The notes beneath the pieces were generated by a model. It was not told where the DNA came from and made no database searches. It saw nothing but the letters and a program-made list of their open reading frames with translations. This document shows, in pieces, positions 30,107 through 37,175 of a DNA stretch of 45,479 nucleotides; positions within the stretch are counted from its first letter, which is position 1, and every line of letters begins with the position of its first letter. The DNA lies in assembly GCA_040902655.1 (NCBI GenBank), contig JBBDWV010000001.1, forward strand, positions 1 to 45,479, given 5' to 3'. The stretch is from Mycobacteriales bacterium (lineage in GTDB: Bacteria > Actinomycetota > Actinomycetes > Mycobacteriales > SCTD01). The position numbers and the translations under genes were made by a program.

Positions 30107-30798
30107 AGCGCATCGCGATCTCCCTCGTCGTCCTGCTCGGGCTGCTCCTCGTCGCCGACCGGGCCGCTGCGGCTTTCGCGGCGCAGGCCGTCGCGGCGCA
30201 GGCGCAGGCCGCTGCCGGGCTGCGGTCGGAGCCCGACGTCGACGTCGGCGGCTTCCCGTTCCTCACGCAGGCGCTGGCCGGGAGATACACCCGGGTGGAG
30301 GTCCGTGCGGACGTGGTGACCGCCGGCGAGATCACCCTGAACCGCCTGGAGGCGACGCTGGACGGCGCGCAGGTACCGCTGTCCGACGCGCTGTCCGGCT
30401 CGGTCGAGCAGGTGCCCGTCGACGGCATCCGGGCCCGGGCGGTCGTGGGCTACGACGAGCTGTCCCGGCGCTCGGGTGACCGGCAACTGGTCGTCTCCCC
30501 GGCCGGTGGGCAGCTGCGGGTGACTGGCAGCGTCCAGGTGCTCGGGCGCGAGGTATCGGCCACCGCCCTGTCCGACGTCGAGGTCGTGGAGGGCGACCTG
30601 GTGGTGAGTGCTCAGTCCTTCGAGGTCGGTCACGAGGCGGTGGACGAGCTGCTCACCCGAGCTCTGCGCGGCCGGCTGGACCTGCGGATACCGGTGACCG
30701 GGCTGCCGTACGGCCTGCAGGTCACCGGTGTCGAGGTGCAGGCGGAGGGCCTGGTCTTCCTCGCCAGCTCGGGCCCGACGGTGTTGCGCGGGCGCTGA
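30103..30798 (+). CDS. lmeA: DUF2993 protein, LmeA-like
   Basis: A 231-aa protein with an N-terminal signal-anchor (AISLVVLLGLLLVADRAAAA) and an exported DUF2993 domain. Typical segments are VDVGGFPFLTQALAGRYTRV, the amphipathic strands VEVRADVVTAGEITLNRLEA, and LRIPVTGLPYGLQVTGVEVQ. The mycobacterial member LmeA binds phospholipids and is needed to extend the mannan chain of lipomannan. From memory, the mycobacterial gene also sits near glnR and the thioredoxin/rhodanese genes, supporting orthology. Its GTG start overlaps the upstream membrane-protein gene. Symbol given on synteny and family; the glycan substrate here is unproved. Confidence 0.75.
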   Translation: MKRIAISLVVLLGLLLVADRAAAAFAAQAVAAQAQAAAGLRSEPDVDVGGFPFLTQALAGRYTRVEVRADVVTAGEITLNRLEATLDGAQVPLSDALSGSVEQVPVDGIRARAVVGYDELSRRSGDRQLVVSPAGGQLRVTGSVQVLGREVSATALSDVEVVEGDLVVSAQSFEVGHEAVDELLTRALRGRLDLRIPVTGLPYGLQVTGVEVQAEGLVFLASSGPTVLRGR

Positions 30799-30853
30799 AG
30801 ACGCGCCGCAGGTTCTGCCGCATCTCCCGCACCCCCACCGGCGCCCGAGGCGG

Positions 30854-31282
30854 TCACGGCGGCGCCATGAGCGACAGCCCCGGGAAGCGAGCGCAGCCGC
30901 GGTCGCGGGTGGCGAGCCAGGCGCCGTGGGACAGCGCGAGTGCCGCCAGCCAGGCATCCGGAACCAGGTTTCCGCGCAGCCCGTCGTCGTCGCGCAGCAA
31001 GGCTCCGAAGGTCTGCCAGGTGGCAGCGGTGGCCGGCACCTGTACGGCCGCTGGCGCCCGGCGAACGGCCTCGACGAAGTCGAGCGCGACGGCAGGCGGT
31101 GCCGGGTCGGAGAACACCCGCCGGTGCGTCAGGACGCGTAGACAGCCGGTGAGCACGACATCGGCAAGACCGACTGGCCGCGGGCCTGCAAGAACCTCCT
31201 GCAACCACCGCGCGGACGCGGCATGCCTCGCAGCGTCCCGGTGCCCGGCCTCGACCAGCACGTTGACGTCCAGCAGGATCAC
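30854..31282 (-). CDS. vapC: PIN-domain toxin, VapC family
   Basis: A 142-aa PIN-domain protein, expected ribonuclease toxin. Acidic residues are D5 in ILLDVNVLVEAGH, the D in LADVVLTGCLRVLTHRRVF region, D in NLVPDAWLAALALSHG, and the final TRDRGCARFPGL. This pattern (DVNVLV, then RVLTHRRVF) marks the subgroup that often carries the TA_system_VapC annotation in actinobacteria. The GTG start lies inside the antitoxin stop (4-nt overlap). It is transcribed on the minus strand against lmeA and the thioredoxin gene, so it is an insertion into the conserved block. Confidence 0.86.
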   Translation of the reverse strand: MILLDVNVLVEAGHRDAARHAASARWLQEVLAGPRPVGLADVVLTGCLRVLTHRRVFSDPAPPAVALDFVEAVRRAPAAVQVPATAATWQTFGALLRDDDGLRGNLVPDAWLAALALSHGAWLATRDRGCARFPGLSLMAPP

Positions 31283-31503
31283 TCCATCGCCCCCGCGAGA
31301 GCCTCGCGGTCGTCGAGGTCGACGAGCACCCGGCCGCCGCCCGTGCCGTGCGCCGGGAGCTGGACGGGGGCGGGCGACGCGGAGGGACGTAGCACCGCGC
31401 GCAGTCCTTCCTCGACGAGACTGGTGAACGTGCGGCCCTCTCGGGCTGCGCGGCTCTTCGCGGCCTCCACGAGCCCGTCGGGCAGGTTCAGCGTGGTCCT
31501 CAT
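31279..31503 (-). CDS. vapB: VapB-type antitoxin
   Basis: A 74-aa ribbon-helix-helix antitoxin. MRTTLNLPDGLVEAAKSRAA is the classic start of the type II VapB family, and REGRTFTSLVEEGLRAVLRP completes the DNA-binding helices. The C-terminal half (GGRVLVDLDDREALAGAME) is acidic and should wrap the toxin. An inverted repeat overlaps its ATG on the promoter side, so the VapBC complex probably represses its own synthesis. First gene of the operon, overlapping vapC by 4 nt. Confidence 0.87.
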   Translation of the reverse strand: MRTTLNLPDGLVEAAKSRAAREGRTFTSLVEEGLRAVLRPSASPAPVQLPAHGTGGGRVLVDLDDREALAGAME

Positions 31504-31537
31504 GCAGATCAGCATACGCAAGGATCTGCATGTATGC
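31502..31537 (-). promoter_or_regulatory. operator of the vapBC operon
   Basis: ATGCAGATC (31502-31510) and GATCTGCAT (31523-31531) are exact reverse complements. Overlapping them, GCATAC (31512-31517) pairs with GTATGC (31532-31537). The first arm covers the vapB start codon. Nested inverted repeats like this are typical VapB sites. Confidence 0.7.
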
Positions 31538-31625
31538 ACCCGCGGGTGGCTGAGCCAGCCGGCCGTGACCTGGTCGCCGTTCCGGTACGGGAAGCGCCCC
31601 GGGTGGGCGAGCGTTGCGCAACAGC

Positions 31626-32045
31626 GTGACCGGTCTGGAGATCCTCGCGGGCGTGCTCGTGCTGAGCACCGCCGTCGGGCTCGTGCACCGGGCCCGCAGC
31701 GGGCGGATGCGCCTCGACCGGGCATCGGAGGCCAGCCTGCGCAGCGTCCTGGCCGGGCTGGGCGCCGAACCGGGCCGGCGGGCCACCCTGCTGCAGTTCT
31801 CCAGCGCGTTCTGCGCCCCCTGCCGGGCGACCCGCCGGGTCCTCACCGAGGTGACCGAGCTCGTGCCCGGCGTGACCCACGTCGAGGTCGACGCCGAGCA
31901 GCACCTGGACCTGGTGCGCCGGCTCGGGGTCCTGAAAACCCCTACCACCCTTGTCCTGGACGCGGCAGCCGTCGAGATCCGGCGGGCCTCCGGGCAGCCC
32001 CGCAAGGCCGACGTGCTCGCCGCGCTCGGTTCCGCGCTACCGTGA
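31626..32045 (+). CDS. membrane-anchored thioredoxin-like protein (ThiX-like)
   Basis: A 139-aa protein with one N-terminal membrane helix (LEILAGVLVLSTAVGLV) and a thioredoxin domain with active-site CAPC (C63, C66) in LLQFSSAFCAPCRATRRVL. It also has the VEVDAEQHLDLVRRLGVLKT region and the cis-Pro of TPTTLVLD. Mycobacteria have a similar protein, ThiX, next to cysA2, matching the rhodanese operon that starts right after this gene. I use GTG 31626; TTG 31614 is in frame and also possible. It may reduce sulfur-handling proteins or deliver electrons to the rhodanese or DUF4395 proteins, but that is inference. Confidence 0.82.
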   Translation: MTGLEILAGVLVLSTAVGLVHRARSGRMRLDRASEASLRSVLAGLGAEPGRRATLLQFSSAFCAPCRATRRVLTEVTELVPGVTHVEVDAEQHLDLVRRLGVLKTPTTLVLDAAAVEIRRASGQPRKADVLAALGSALP

Positions 32046-32050
32046 GCACC

Positions 32051-32122
32051 ATGCTGGTCCTGGTCAAGCGTCGCGTGGTGGACTTCTGCCGCGTCGACAG
32101 CTGCCTGTGTCCGTCCTCCTGA
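32051..32122 (+). CDS. cysteine-rich leader peptide (cys attenuator)
   Basis: A 23-codon reading frame between the thioredoxin and DUF4395 genes, too short for ordinary gene calling. It has a basic, hydrophobic start (MLVLVKRRVVDF) and three cysteine codons near the end (CRVDSCLCPSS). Mycobacteria have cysteine-rich small upstream ORFs before the cysA2-sseC2 operon that act as cysteine-responsive attenuators, and this frame sits at the same place with the same design. When cysteine is scarce, ribosomes should stall on the late Cys codons and change the fold of the hairpin at 32113-32136, allowing expression of DUF4395-rhodanese-sseC. No ribosome site is seen; a leaderless start is possible. 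Confidence 0.8.
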   Translation: MLVLVKRRVVDFCRVDSCLCPSS

Positions 32123-32136
32123 CCTGGCCGGAGGAC
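32113..32136 (+). promoter_or_regulatory. attenuator hairpin overlapping the leader stop
   Basis: GTCCTCC (32113-32119) pairs exactly with GGAGGAC (32130-32136). The left arm covers the last two codons of the leader, so a ribosome stalled at the Cys codons would alter this fold. The ribosome site for DUF4395 (AGGAGAG) lies shortly downstream. Confidence 0.5.
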
Positions 32137-32157
32137 CGACACACTCAGGAGAGACCC

Positions 32158-32580
32158 ATGATCGACCCGAGAGGGCCGCGCTTCGCGGCCTGGATCACCA
32201 CGTTCGTGCTCGCCGCGGTGCTGATCACCGGCAACGCGTACCTGCTCGCCGCACAGGCGGTCGTCTTCGCGCTGGGCGCAGCTGGCCGCAATCCGTACGC
32301 CCTGTTCTGGAAGCACGGCCTGCCGAGGCTCGGCGTGCACCGCACGCCGCCGGCCGAGCTCGAGCCGGCAACGCCGCCGCGGTTCGCCCAGGCGGTCGGG
32401 CTCGTGTTCGCCCTCGTGGCCCTCGTCGGCTTCGCCGCCGGCGCGACCGTCGTCGGGCTGCTCGCGACCGGCGCGGCGCTGGCTGCGGCCTTCCTCAACG
32501 CGGCCTTCGGCATCTGCCTGGGCTGCGAGATGTATCTGCTCGTCAAGCGCACCACCAACCGTGAAGGAGCTACCGCATGA
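32158..32580 (+). CDS. DUF4395 membrane protein
   Basis: A 140-aa membrane protein of the DUF4395 family. It begins MIDPRGPRFAAWITTFVLAA, has about four predicted helices (two near the N-terminus, two in FAQAVGLVFALVALVGFAAG and VGLLATGAALAAAFLNAAFG), and ends with a Cys pair in GICLGCEMYLLVKR. Position before the thiosulfate sulfurtransferase gene, with a 4-nt overlap (ATGA), is conserved in actinobacteria. It may pass sulfane sulfur or thiosulfate across the membrane, but that is a guess. AGGAGAG precedes ATG 32158. Confidence 0.88.
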   Translation: MIDPRGPRFAAWITTFVLAAVLITGNAYLLAAQAVVFALGAAGRNPYALFWKHGLPRLGVHRTPPAELEPATPPRFAQAVGLVFALVALVGFAAGATVVGLLATGAALAAAFLNAAFGICLGCEMYLLVKRTTNREGATA

Positions 32581-33410
32581 GCCGCGCCGACGTGCTCGTC
32601 GATGCCGACTGGGCCGAGGCCCACCTGGACGACCCGAAGGTGGTGTTCGTCGAAGTCGACGAGGACGTGTCCGCCTACGACGGCGGGCACATCAAGAACG
32701 CCGTCCGGCTGGACTGGACGACCGAGCTCCAGCAGCCGGAGGCCCGCGACCTGATCGACCAGGACGACTTCTCGAAGCTGATGAGCGCCAAGGGCATCGG
32801 CAACGACGACACCGTCGTGCTCTACGGCGGCAACAACAACTGGTTCGCCGCCTACGCCTACTGGCAGTTCAAGCTGTACGGGCACCAGAGCGTCCAGCTG
32901 CTCGACGGCGGGCGCAAGAAGTGGGAGCTCGACGGCCGCGAGCTGGTGAAGGACGTGCCGCAGCGCGCGACCACCGGCTACCGGGCCAAGGCCCCCGACC
33001 TGTCGATCCGGGCGTTCCGGGACGAGGTCGTGGCCAGCATCGGCAGCAAGAACCTTGTCGACGTGCGCAGCCCGGACGAGTTCAGCGGCAAGATCAAGGC
33101 GCCGGCGCACCTGCCGCAGGAGCAGAGCCAGCGGGCCGGCCACGTGCCGTCCGCGATCAATATTCCGTGGAGCAAGGCCGCCGCCGACGACGGCACCTTC
33201 CGCGGCGACGAGGAGCTGGCCAAGCTCTACGGCGACGAGGGCTTCAAGGACGGGACCCCGACGATCGCGTACTGCCGCATCGGCGAGCGCTCCTCGCACA
33301 CCTGGTTCGTGCTGCACGAGATCCTCGGCAAGGGCGACGTGAAGAACTACGACGGCAGCTGGGCCGAGTACGGCTCGCTCATCGGCGTGCCGATCCAGAA
33401 GGACGTCTGA
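32577..33410 (+). CDS. cysA: thiosulfate sulfurtransferase (rhodanese)
   Basis: A 277-aa two-domain rhodanese of the CysA2/CysA3 type. The first, non-catalytic domain covers about 8-125 (VFVEVDEDVSAYDGGHIKNA, VVLYGGNNNWFAAYAYWQFK); the second, about 145-272, has VDVRSPDEFSG, GHVPSAINIPW and the active loop AYCRIGERSSHTW with catalytic C233. It transfers sulfur from thiosulfate to an acceptor such as cyanide or a thiol. It is cytosolic. It overlaps both neighbours (DUF4395 by 4 nt, sseC by 1 nt) and is likely controlled by the cysteine leader upstream. The symbol follows mycobacterial usage; it is not the sulfate importer gene of enterics. Confidence 0.92.
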   Translation: MSRADVLVDADWAEAHLDDPKVVFVEVDEDVSAYDGGHIKNAVRLDWTTELQQPEARDLIDQDDFSKLMSAKGIGNDDTVVLYGGNNNWFAAYAYWQFKLYGHQSVQLLDGGRKKWELDGRELVKDVPQRATTGYRAKAPDLSIRAFRDEVVASIGSKNLVDVRSPDEFSGKIKAPAHLPQEQSQRAGHVPSAINIPWSKAAADDGTFRGDEELAKLYGDEGFKDGTPTIAYCRIGERSSHTWFVLHEILGKGDVKNYDGSWAEYGSLIGVPIQKDV

Positions 33411-33709
33411 TGTGCGGCGCGCCTGACCAGGACACGCTCCCCGCGCTCGAGGTGTCGCAGAACGAGGCGGTCATCCACGGCTTCGTGCGGCGGGACGGCT
33501 CACCGCTGCCCGGCGCCTATGTCCGGCTGCTCGGCTCGACCGGCGACTTCACCGCCGAGGTGCAGGCCTCCGCCACCGGCTACTTCCGCTTCTACGCCGC
33601 CGACGGCGAGTGGACGCTGCGCACGCTCTACCCGGGCGGATCGGTCGACACCGCCGTACAGGCGGCCAAGGGCACGGCCGTCGAGGCGGCCGTCGAGGTG
33701 CCCGCCTGA
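33410..33709 (+). CDS. sseC: DUF1416 protein, SseC-like
   Basis: A 99-aa protein of the DUF1416 family, known in mycobacteria as SseC2. It starts MCGAPDQDTLPALEVSQNEA, with the conserved Cys2, and forms a carboxypeptidase-regulatory-like beta sandwich (VIHGFVRRDGSPLPGAYVRL, GEVQ-like strand FTAEVQASATGYFRFYAADG). Its ATG overlaps the rhodanese stop by 1 nt. Always paired with the thiosulfate sulfurtransferase, it may be a sulfur acceptor or partner; its biochemical role is not established. Last gene of the operon, followed by a hairpin terminator. Confidence 0.9.
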   Translation: MCGAPDQDTLPALEVSQNEAVIHGFVRRDGSPLPGAYVRLLGSTGDFTAEVQASATGYFRFYAADGEWTLRTLYPGGSVDTAVQAAKGTAVEAAVEVPA

Positions 33710-33748
33710 GTCGAGTGCCCACCTGAAGCAGGAAACGCTGCAGCGCGT

Positions 33749-33780
33749 ACGGCCCGATCCCCGTTCGGGGGCCGGGCCGT
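33749..33780 (+). terminator. hairpin terminator after sseC
   Basis: ACGGCCCG at 33749 pairs with CGGGCCGT ending at 33780, continuing through CCCC/GGGG around a small TTC loop with one internal mismatch. It lies 40 nt after the sseC stop. Confidence 0.72.
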
Positions 33781-33958
33781 CGTGCTGCGCGGCCGGTCCG
33801 CTGCGCCGGTCGCTGCTGTCCCCCGCACGAAGGAACTAGTGCGGAAATGACTAGTCCTGGTCATGCGCGAACGCCCCGTCACGGACAAACTACTGACAGT
33901 TATCTCGTGGACGGTGTCTCACGCCGGCAGCGAGCCTGCAGAATCGAGAGGACATCCC

Positions 33959-34528
33959 ATGCGCACCCCCCACGCCCTCGCCCTCGGCACCGCTGCGGTG
34001 TCCCTGCTCGCCGTGGTCGCCGCCGCAGCTCCGGCCGCCGCTGACAGCGTGGCCACCACCCTCACGGTGGAGGGGGGCACCCTGTCCGTGGCCTCGGCCG
34101 CCACCAGCGCCAGTCTGGGCACCGCCACCTCCAGCTCGACCGGTAGCACCCTCACCGGTGTACTACCGAAGGTGACGGTGACCGACGACCGCGGGTCGAC
34201 CGCCGGCTGGACCAGCGAGGTCGCCTCCACCGACTTCACCGCGACGGTCGACGGCGTGACCGAGACCATCGCCGCGGCCAAGGCGAAGGCCTACATCCCG
34301 GCCGGCAACGGCCCGACGCTGACCTCGGCGGAGCTGTCCGCCGTACCGGCCACCACCGCGGTCGACCCCTCCACCGGCATCGTGCTGAGCGGCACCGCCC
34401 AGACGTTCGTGACGGCCACGACGACGGCGAGCAACTCGGTGGAGTACACGCCGGAGGTCCAGGTCACCATCGACAGCGACGTCGTGGCCGGCACCTACAG
34501 CGCGACGATCACCCACACCGTCGTCTGA
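33959..34528 (+). CDS. secreted WxL-like surface protein
   Basis: A 189-aa secreted protein. The signal peptide is MRTPHALALGTAAVSLLAVV with AAAAPAAADS and a cleavage site near residue 28. The mature part is almost all Thr, Ser, Val and Ala beta-strands with no Cys. The core resembles the C-terminal WxL domain of Gram-positive surface proteins (KVTVTDDRGSTAGWTSEVAS, then TDFTATVDG, and a late YTPEVQVTIDSDVVAGTYSA), although only one Trp is seen and the classic Trp-x-Leu pair is not. The next gene codes a DUF916-like protein, the known partner of WxL proteins, which supports the call. Probably bound to peptidoglycan or its partner. Confidence 0.65.
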   Translation: MRTPHALALGTAAVSLLAVVAAAAPAAADSVATTLTVEGGTLSVASAATSASLGTATSSSTGSTLTGVLPKVTVTDDRGSTAGWTSEVASTDFTATVDGVTETIAAAKAKAYIPAGNGPTLTSAELSAVPATTAVDPSTGIVLSGTAQTFVTATTTASNSVEYTPEVQVTIDSDVVAGTYSATITHTVV

Positions 34529-34599
34529 TCCGGATCAACCCATACGGGGCAGGCCACTGGCCTGCCCCGTACCGTCGTGTCCGGAGGGCAGGGAGCGTG

Positions 34600-35604
34600 A
34601 TGCGGTTCGGATGGCTGATCCTGGCCGTGCTGCTCGGCGGGGGTGCGGTGCCGGCGACGGCGCAGAGCACGCCGTCCGACCCTGCCACCAGTGGGCTGGG
34701 GATCCGGCTGCTGGACGCACCGGGCGACCGGCGCGACGACCCGCGGGCGCAGGTCTACATCGTCGACCATGTCCAGCCGAAAGCCTCGCTGTCCCGGCGG
34801 GTCGAGGTCGTGAACGGCACGGCGAGTGCGGGGCAGGTCGCGCTCTATCCGGCGGCGGCCGAGATCGCGGAGGGCTCCTTCGGTGTACGGCCGGGGCGGG
34901 GCGAGAACGACCTCACCGGCTGGATGCGGGTCACGCCGGCGACCCTGGACCTGGCGCCCGGGCAGAAGGGCGTGGCGACGGTCGAGATCGACGTACCGGC
35001 CGGAGCAGGGGGTGGTGAGCGCTACGCCGCGCTGATGGCCGAGATGACGACCAGGTCGGCCGCCCCCGGCATCGCGGTGGCCAGCCGGGTCGGCGTCCGG
35101 GTCTACCTCAGCGTGGGCGGCCCGGCCGAGCCGGCCAGCGACCTCGAGATCAGCACCCTGCAGGCGGTACGCCGGCCGGACGGCCGCCCGGCCGTCACCG
35201 CGCAGGTACGCAACACCGGTGACCGCGCGCTGGACATGAGCGGGACGCTCGAGCTGTCCGAGGGACCGGGCGGGCTGTCCGCCGGGCCCTTCCCCGCCGA
35301 GCTGGGGACGACGCTGGCTCCGGGTGACAGCAGTGCGGTGGACGTCGTCCTGGAGGAGGCCATCCAGGGCGGTCCGTGGCGGGCCGTGCTCACGCTGCGC
35401 AGCGGTCGCCTGGAGCGGACGGTCGAGGGCACGATCACCTTCCCGGACGCCGCCGGTTCGGCGGCTGATCCGGTGACCGCGGTCCCGCTGGTCCAGAACC
35501 CGCGGATCGTCGTCCCGGTCGCGGCCGGGCTGCTCGCTGCGGTGGTGGTGTCGCTCGGCGTCGTCCTGCTGACCCGCCGCCACAACCGGCGCTCGTCGCC
35601 GTGA
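34600..35604 (+). CDS. DUF916-like WxL-interacting membrane protein
   Basis: A 334-aa exported protein with an N-terminal signal peptide (WLILAVLLGGGAVPATAQS), a long extracytoplasmic beta-rich region, and a C-terminal membrane helix (VVPVAAGLLAAVVVSLGVVL) followed by a short basic tail. The first domain resembles DUF916/WxLIP: HVQPKASLSRRVEVVNGTAS, LYPAAAEIAEGSF, WMRVTPATLDLAPGQKGVAT, GGGERYAALMAEM. The second resembles the adjoining domain (AVTAQVRNTGDRALDMSGTL-type repeat). In Firmicutes such proteins bind WxL proteins and peptidoglycan. Here it follows the WxL-like gene by 72 nt. Both ATG 34600 and GTG 34597 are possible starts. Confidence 0.72.
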   Translation: MRFGWLILAVLLGGGAVPATAQSTPSDPATSGLGIRLLDAPGDRRDDPRAQVYIVDHVQPKASLSRRVEVVNGTASAGQVALYPAAAEIAEGSFGVRPGRGENDLTGWMRVTPATLDLAPGQKGVATVEIDVPAGAGGGERYAALMAEMTTRSAAPGIAVASRVGVRVYLSVGGPAEPASDLEISTLQAVRRPDGRPAVTAQVRNTGDRALDMSGTLELSEGPGGLSAGPFPAELGTTLAPGDSSAVDVVLEEAIQGGPWRAVLTLRSGRLERTVEGTITFPDAAGSAADPVTAVPLVQNPRIVVPVAAGLLAAVVVSLGVVLLTRRHNRRSSP

Positions 35605-35670
35605 CCACCCGGTGCCGGAGGCAGCCCGACCGGTAGGCTGCTCCCGCCCCGCCGACCCGGAAGGTCCCCC

Positions 35671-35772
35671 GTGCTCGAGTTCGTCTTCGCCGGCATCCTC
35701 GTGTCGGCGTTCGCCGTCATCGGCTGGTTCTCGGTCTACGTCGTCTACAAGCTGTATCAGGGCCAGCGTTAG
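35671..35772 (+). CDS. 33-aa single-pass membrane peptide
   Basis: A small reading frame starting GTG 35671 and ending 4 nt before the esterase gene. The sequence is one hydrophobic helix with aromatic residues (FAGILVSAFAVIGWFSVYVV) and a short basic end (YKLYQGQR). Coding potential is suggested by the clean membrane helix, the tight spacing to the esterase gene and an upstream GGAAGG. I do not recognise a named family. It could be a regulator or assembly factor of a membrane complex. Confidence 0.6.
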   Translation: MLEFVFAGILVSAFAVIGWFSVYVVYKLYQGQR

Positions 35773-35776
35773 CCGG

Positions 35777-36652
35777 ATGGACCTGCGCCGCCCCCTGCTC
35801 GTCGGCGCCGGGGCGTTGCTGTGCCTGGTGGCTGGACTCCCTGGCGCGCTCGGCGCCGAGCGCGCGGCCGTCCCGGCCCAGGTGCAGTCCGCCGCTGTCG
35901 CCTCCGATGTCGGGGCTGTCCCGCCCGCCGACGTCATGCTTCCCGACTCTGTCACGGTGCCGACCACGAGGTCGTACGAGGGCGAGCCCCGCCCGTTCGT
36001 CCTGCACGTCCCGGACGGCCTGCCGGCCCCCGCACCCCTGGTCGTCGCGCTGCACGCCCACAGTCAGAAGCCCGACGCCATCCGCGCCTACAGCCGGCTC
36101 GAGGCGCTGGCCGACGAGCAGGGCTTCGTCGTCGCCTTCCCCGAGGGCGCGTCGGGTTCCTGGAACGCCGGCGGGTGTTGCTTTCCCGGCAGCGTGGTCG
36201 GCGTCGACGACGTCGCCTTCCTGGACGAGGTCGTCGCGATCAGCCGTACGAAGGCGCTCATCGACCCCGCCCGCATCTACGTCACCGGCGGCTCCAACGG
36301 CGCCATGATGGCGCTGCGCTACGCCTGCGAGCGGTCCGAGACCGTCGCGGCGGTCGCGGTGGTCGCCGGCCCGCTCCTCGCGCCCTGCGCCCCAATCCTG
36401 CCGGTGCCGGTGCTCGTACTGCACGGCGCCGGCGACAGCATCGTTCCGCTGAACGGCGGCCGCAACGAGAAGCTGGACGTCACCTTCCCGCCCGTCGACT
36501 CCTCGCTCGAGCCGTTCCGGCGGGCCGGCGGCGAGGTGCGGCTGCAGGTCGTGCCGCGGGCCGGCCACCACTGGATGACCCGGGACGAGCACGGCGTCGA
36601 CGCCACCCGCACGATCTGGTCCTGGCTGCGCGACCACCCGCGGGTGCGGTGA
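35777..36652 (+). CDS. secreted PHB-depolymerase-type esterase
   Basis: A 291-aa secreted alpha/beta-hydrolase of the LpqC/polyhydroxybutyrate depolymerase-like group. It has a signal peptide (RPLLVGAGALLCLVAGLPGA), the oxyanion region VVALHAHSQKPDAIRAYSRL, the AFPEGASGSWNAGGCCF block typical of feruloyl or PHB esterases, and the nucleophile S173 in YVTGGSNGAMMALRYACE. Catalytic Asp is in VLHGAGDSIVPLNGG and His in PRAGHHWM. Paired cysteines (CC in the GGCCF block) may form disulfides outside the cell. The substrate cannot be told. Four bases separate it from the 33-aa peptide gene. Confidence 0.85.
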   Translation: MDLRRPLLVGAGALLCLVAGLPGALGAERAAVPAQVQSAAVASDVGAVPPADVMLPDSVTVPTTRSYEGEPRPFVLHVPDGLPAPAPLVVALHAHSQKPDAIRAYSRLEALADEQGFVVAFPEGASGSWNAGGCCFPGSVVGVDDVAFLDEVVAISRTKALIDPARIYVTGGSNGAMMALRYACERSETVAAVAVVAGPLLAPCAPILPVPVLVLHGAGDSIVPLNGGRNEKLDVTFPPVDSSLEPFRRAGGEVRLQVVPRAGHHWMTRDEHGVDATRTIWSWLRDHPRVR

Positions 36653-36683
36653 CGTTCCGGTCGGCCACCGGCACAATGGCCGG

Positions 36684-37175
36684 GTGACCTCTCCTGACCT
36701 GCACGAGCGGCTCGAGCCGCTGGCCTTCCTCGTCGGCACCTGGAGCGGCCTCGGCGTCGTGGGCTACCCGACGATCGAGGAGCAGCGCTACGAGCAGGAG
36801 GTCGTCTTCGCCCACGACGGCCGGCCTTTCCTGGAGTACAGCTCGCGGGCCTGGATCCTGGACGCCGACGGCGCGCGGGTGAAGAGCAGCGCCCGCGAGG
36901 CCGGCTGGTGGCGACCCGGCAAGGAGCCGCGTGACGTCGAGGTGATGTTGTCCCACCCGACCGGCATCGTGGAGGTCTACGTCGGCGAGGTCGTCTTCAC
37001 CAAGATCGAGCTGCAGACCGACGTCGTGGCGCGTACGGAGACCGCGAAGCCGGTCAACGCCCTGCACCGGCTCTACGGCCTGGTGGAGGGCGACCTGGCG
37101 TACGCGATCGACATGGCGGCGGTCGACCAGGGGCTACAGCCGCACCTGTCCGCCCGGCTGAGCCGGGTGGACTGA
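36684..37175 (+). CDS. nitrobindin-like heme protein (DUF1794/FABP-like)
   Basis: A 163-aa cytosolic beta-barrel protein of the nitrobindin/THAP4 family. The signature GTWSGLG at residues 18-24 is followed by YPTIEEQRYEQEVVFAHDGR and FLEYSSRAWILDADG. EAGWWRPGKEPRDVEVMLSH is next, and the C-terminal His154 in LQPHLSARLSRVD is the expected heme ligand. The mycobacterial relative binds heme and reacts with nitric oxide or peroxynitrite. A homologue lies near glnR and cysA2 in mycobacteria, as I recall. Start at GTG 36684. Confidence 0.9.
   Translation: MTSPDLHERLEPLAFLVGTWSGLGVVGYPTIEEQRYEQEVVFAHDGRPFLEYSSRAWILDADGARVKSSAREAGWWRPGKEPRDVEVMLSHPTGIVEVYVGEVVFTKIELQTDVVARTETAKPVNALHRLYGLVEGDLAYAIDMAAVDQGLQPHLSARLSRVD

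Noticed and set aside
28324-30957. 877-codon minus-strand frame across the MoaD-like, membrane and lmeA genes
   Set aside because: Composition is Arg/Pro/Ser/Ala-rich as in shadow frames, and three recognised or membrane-type genes lie on the other strand.
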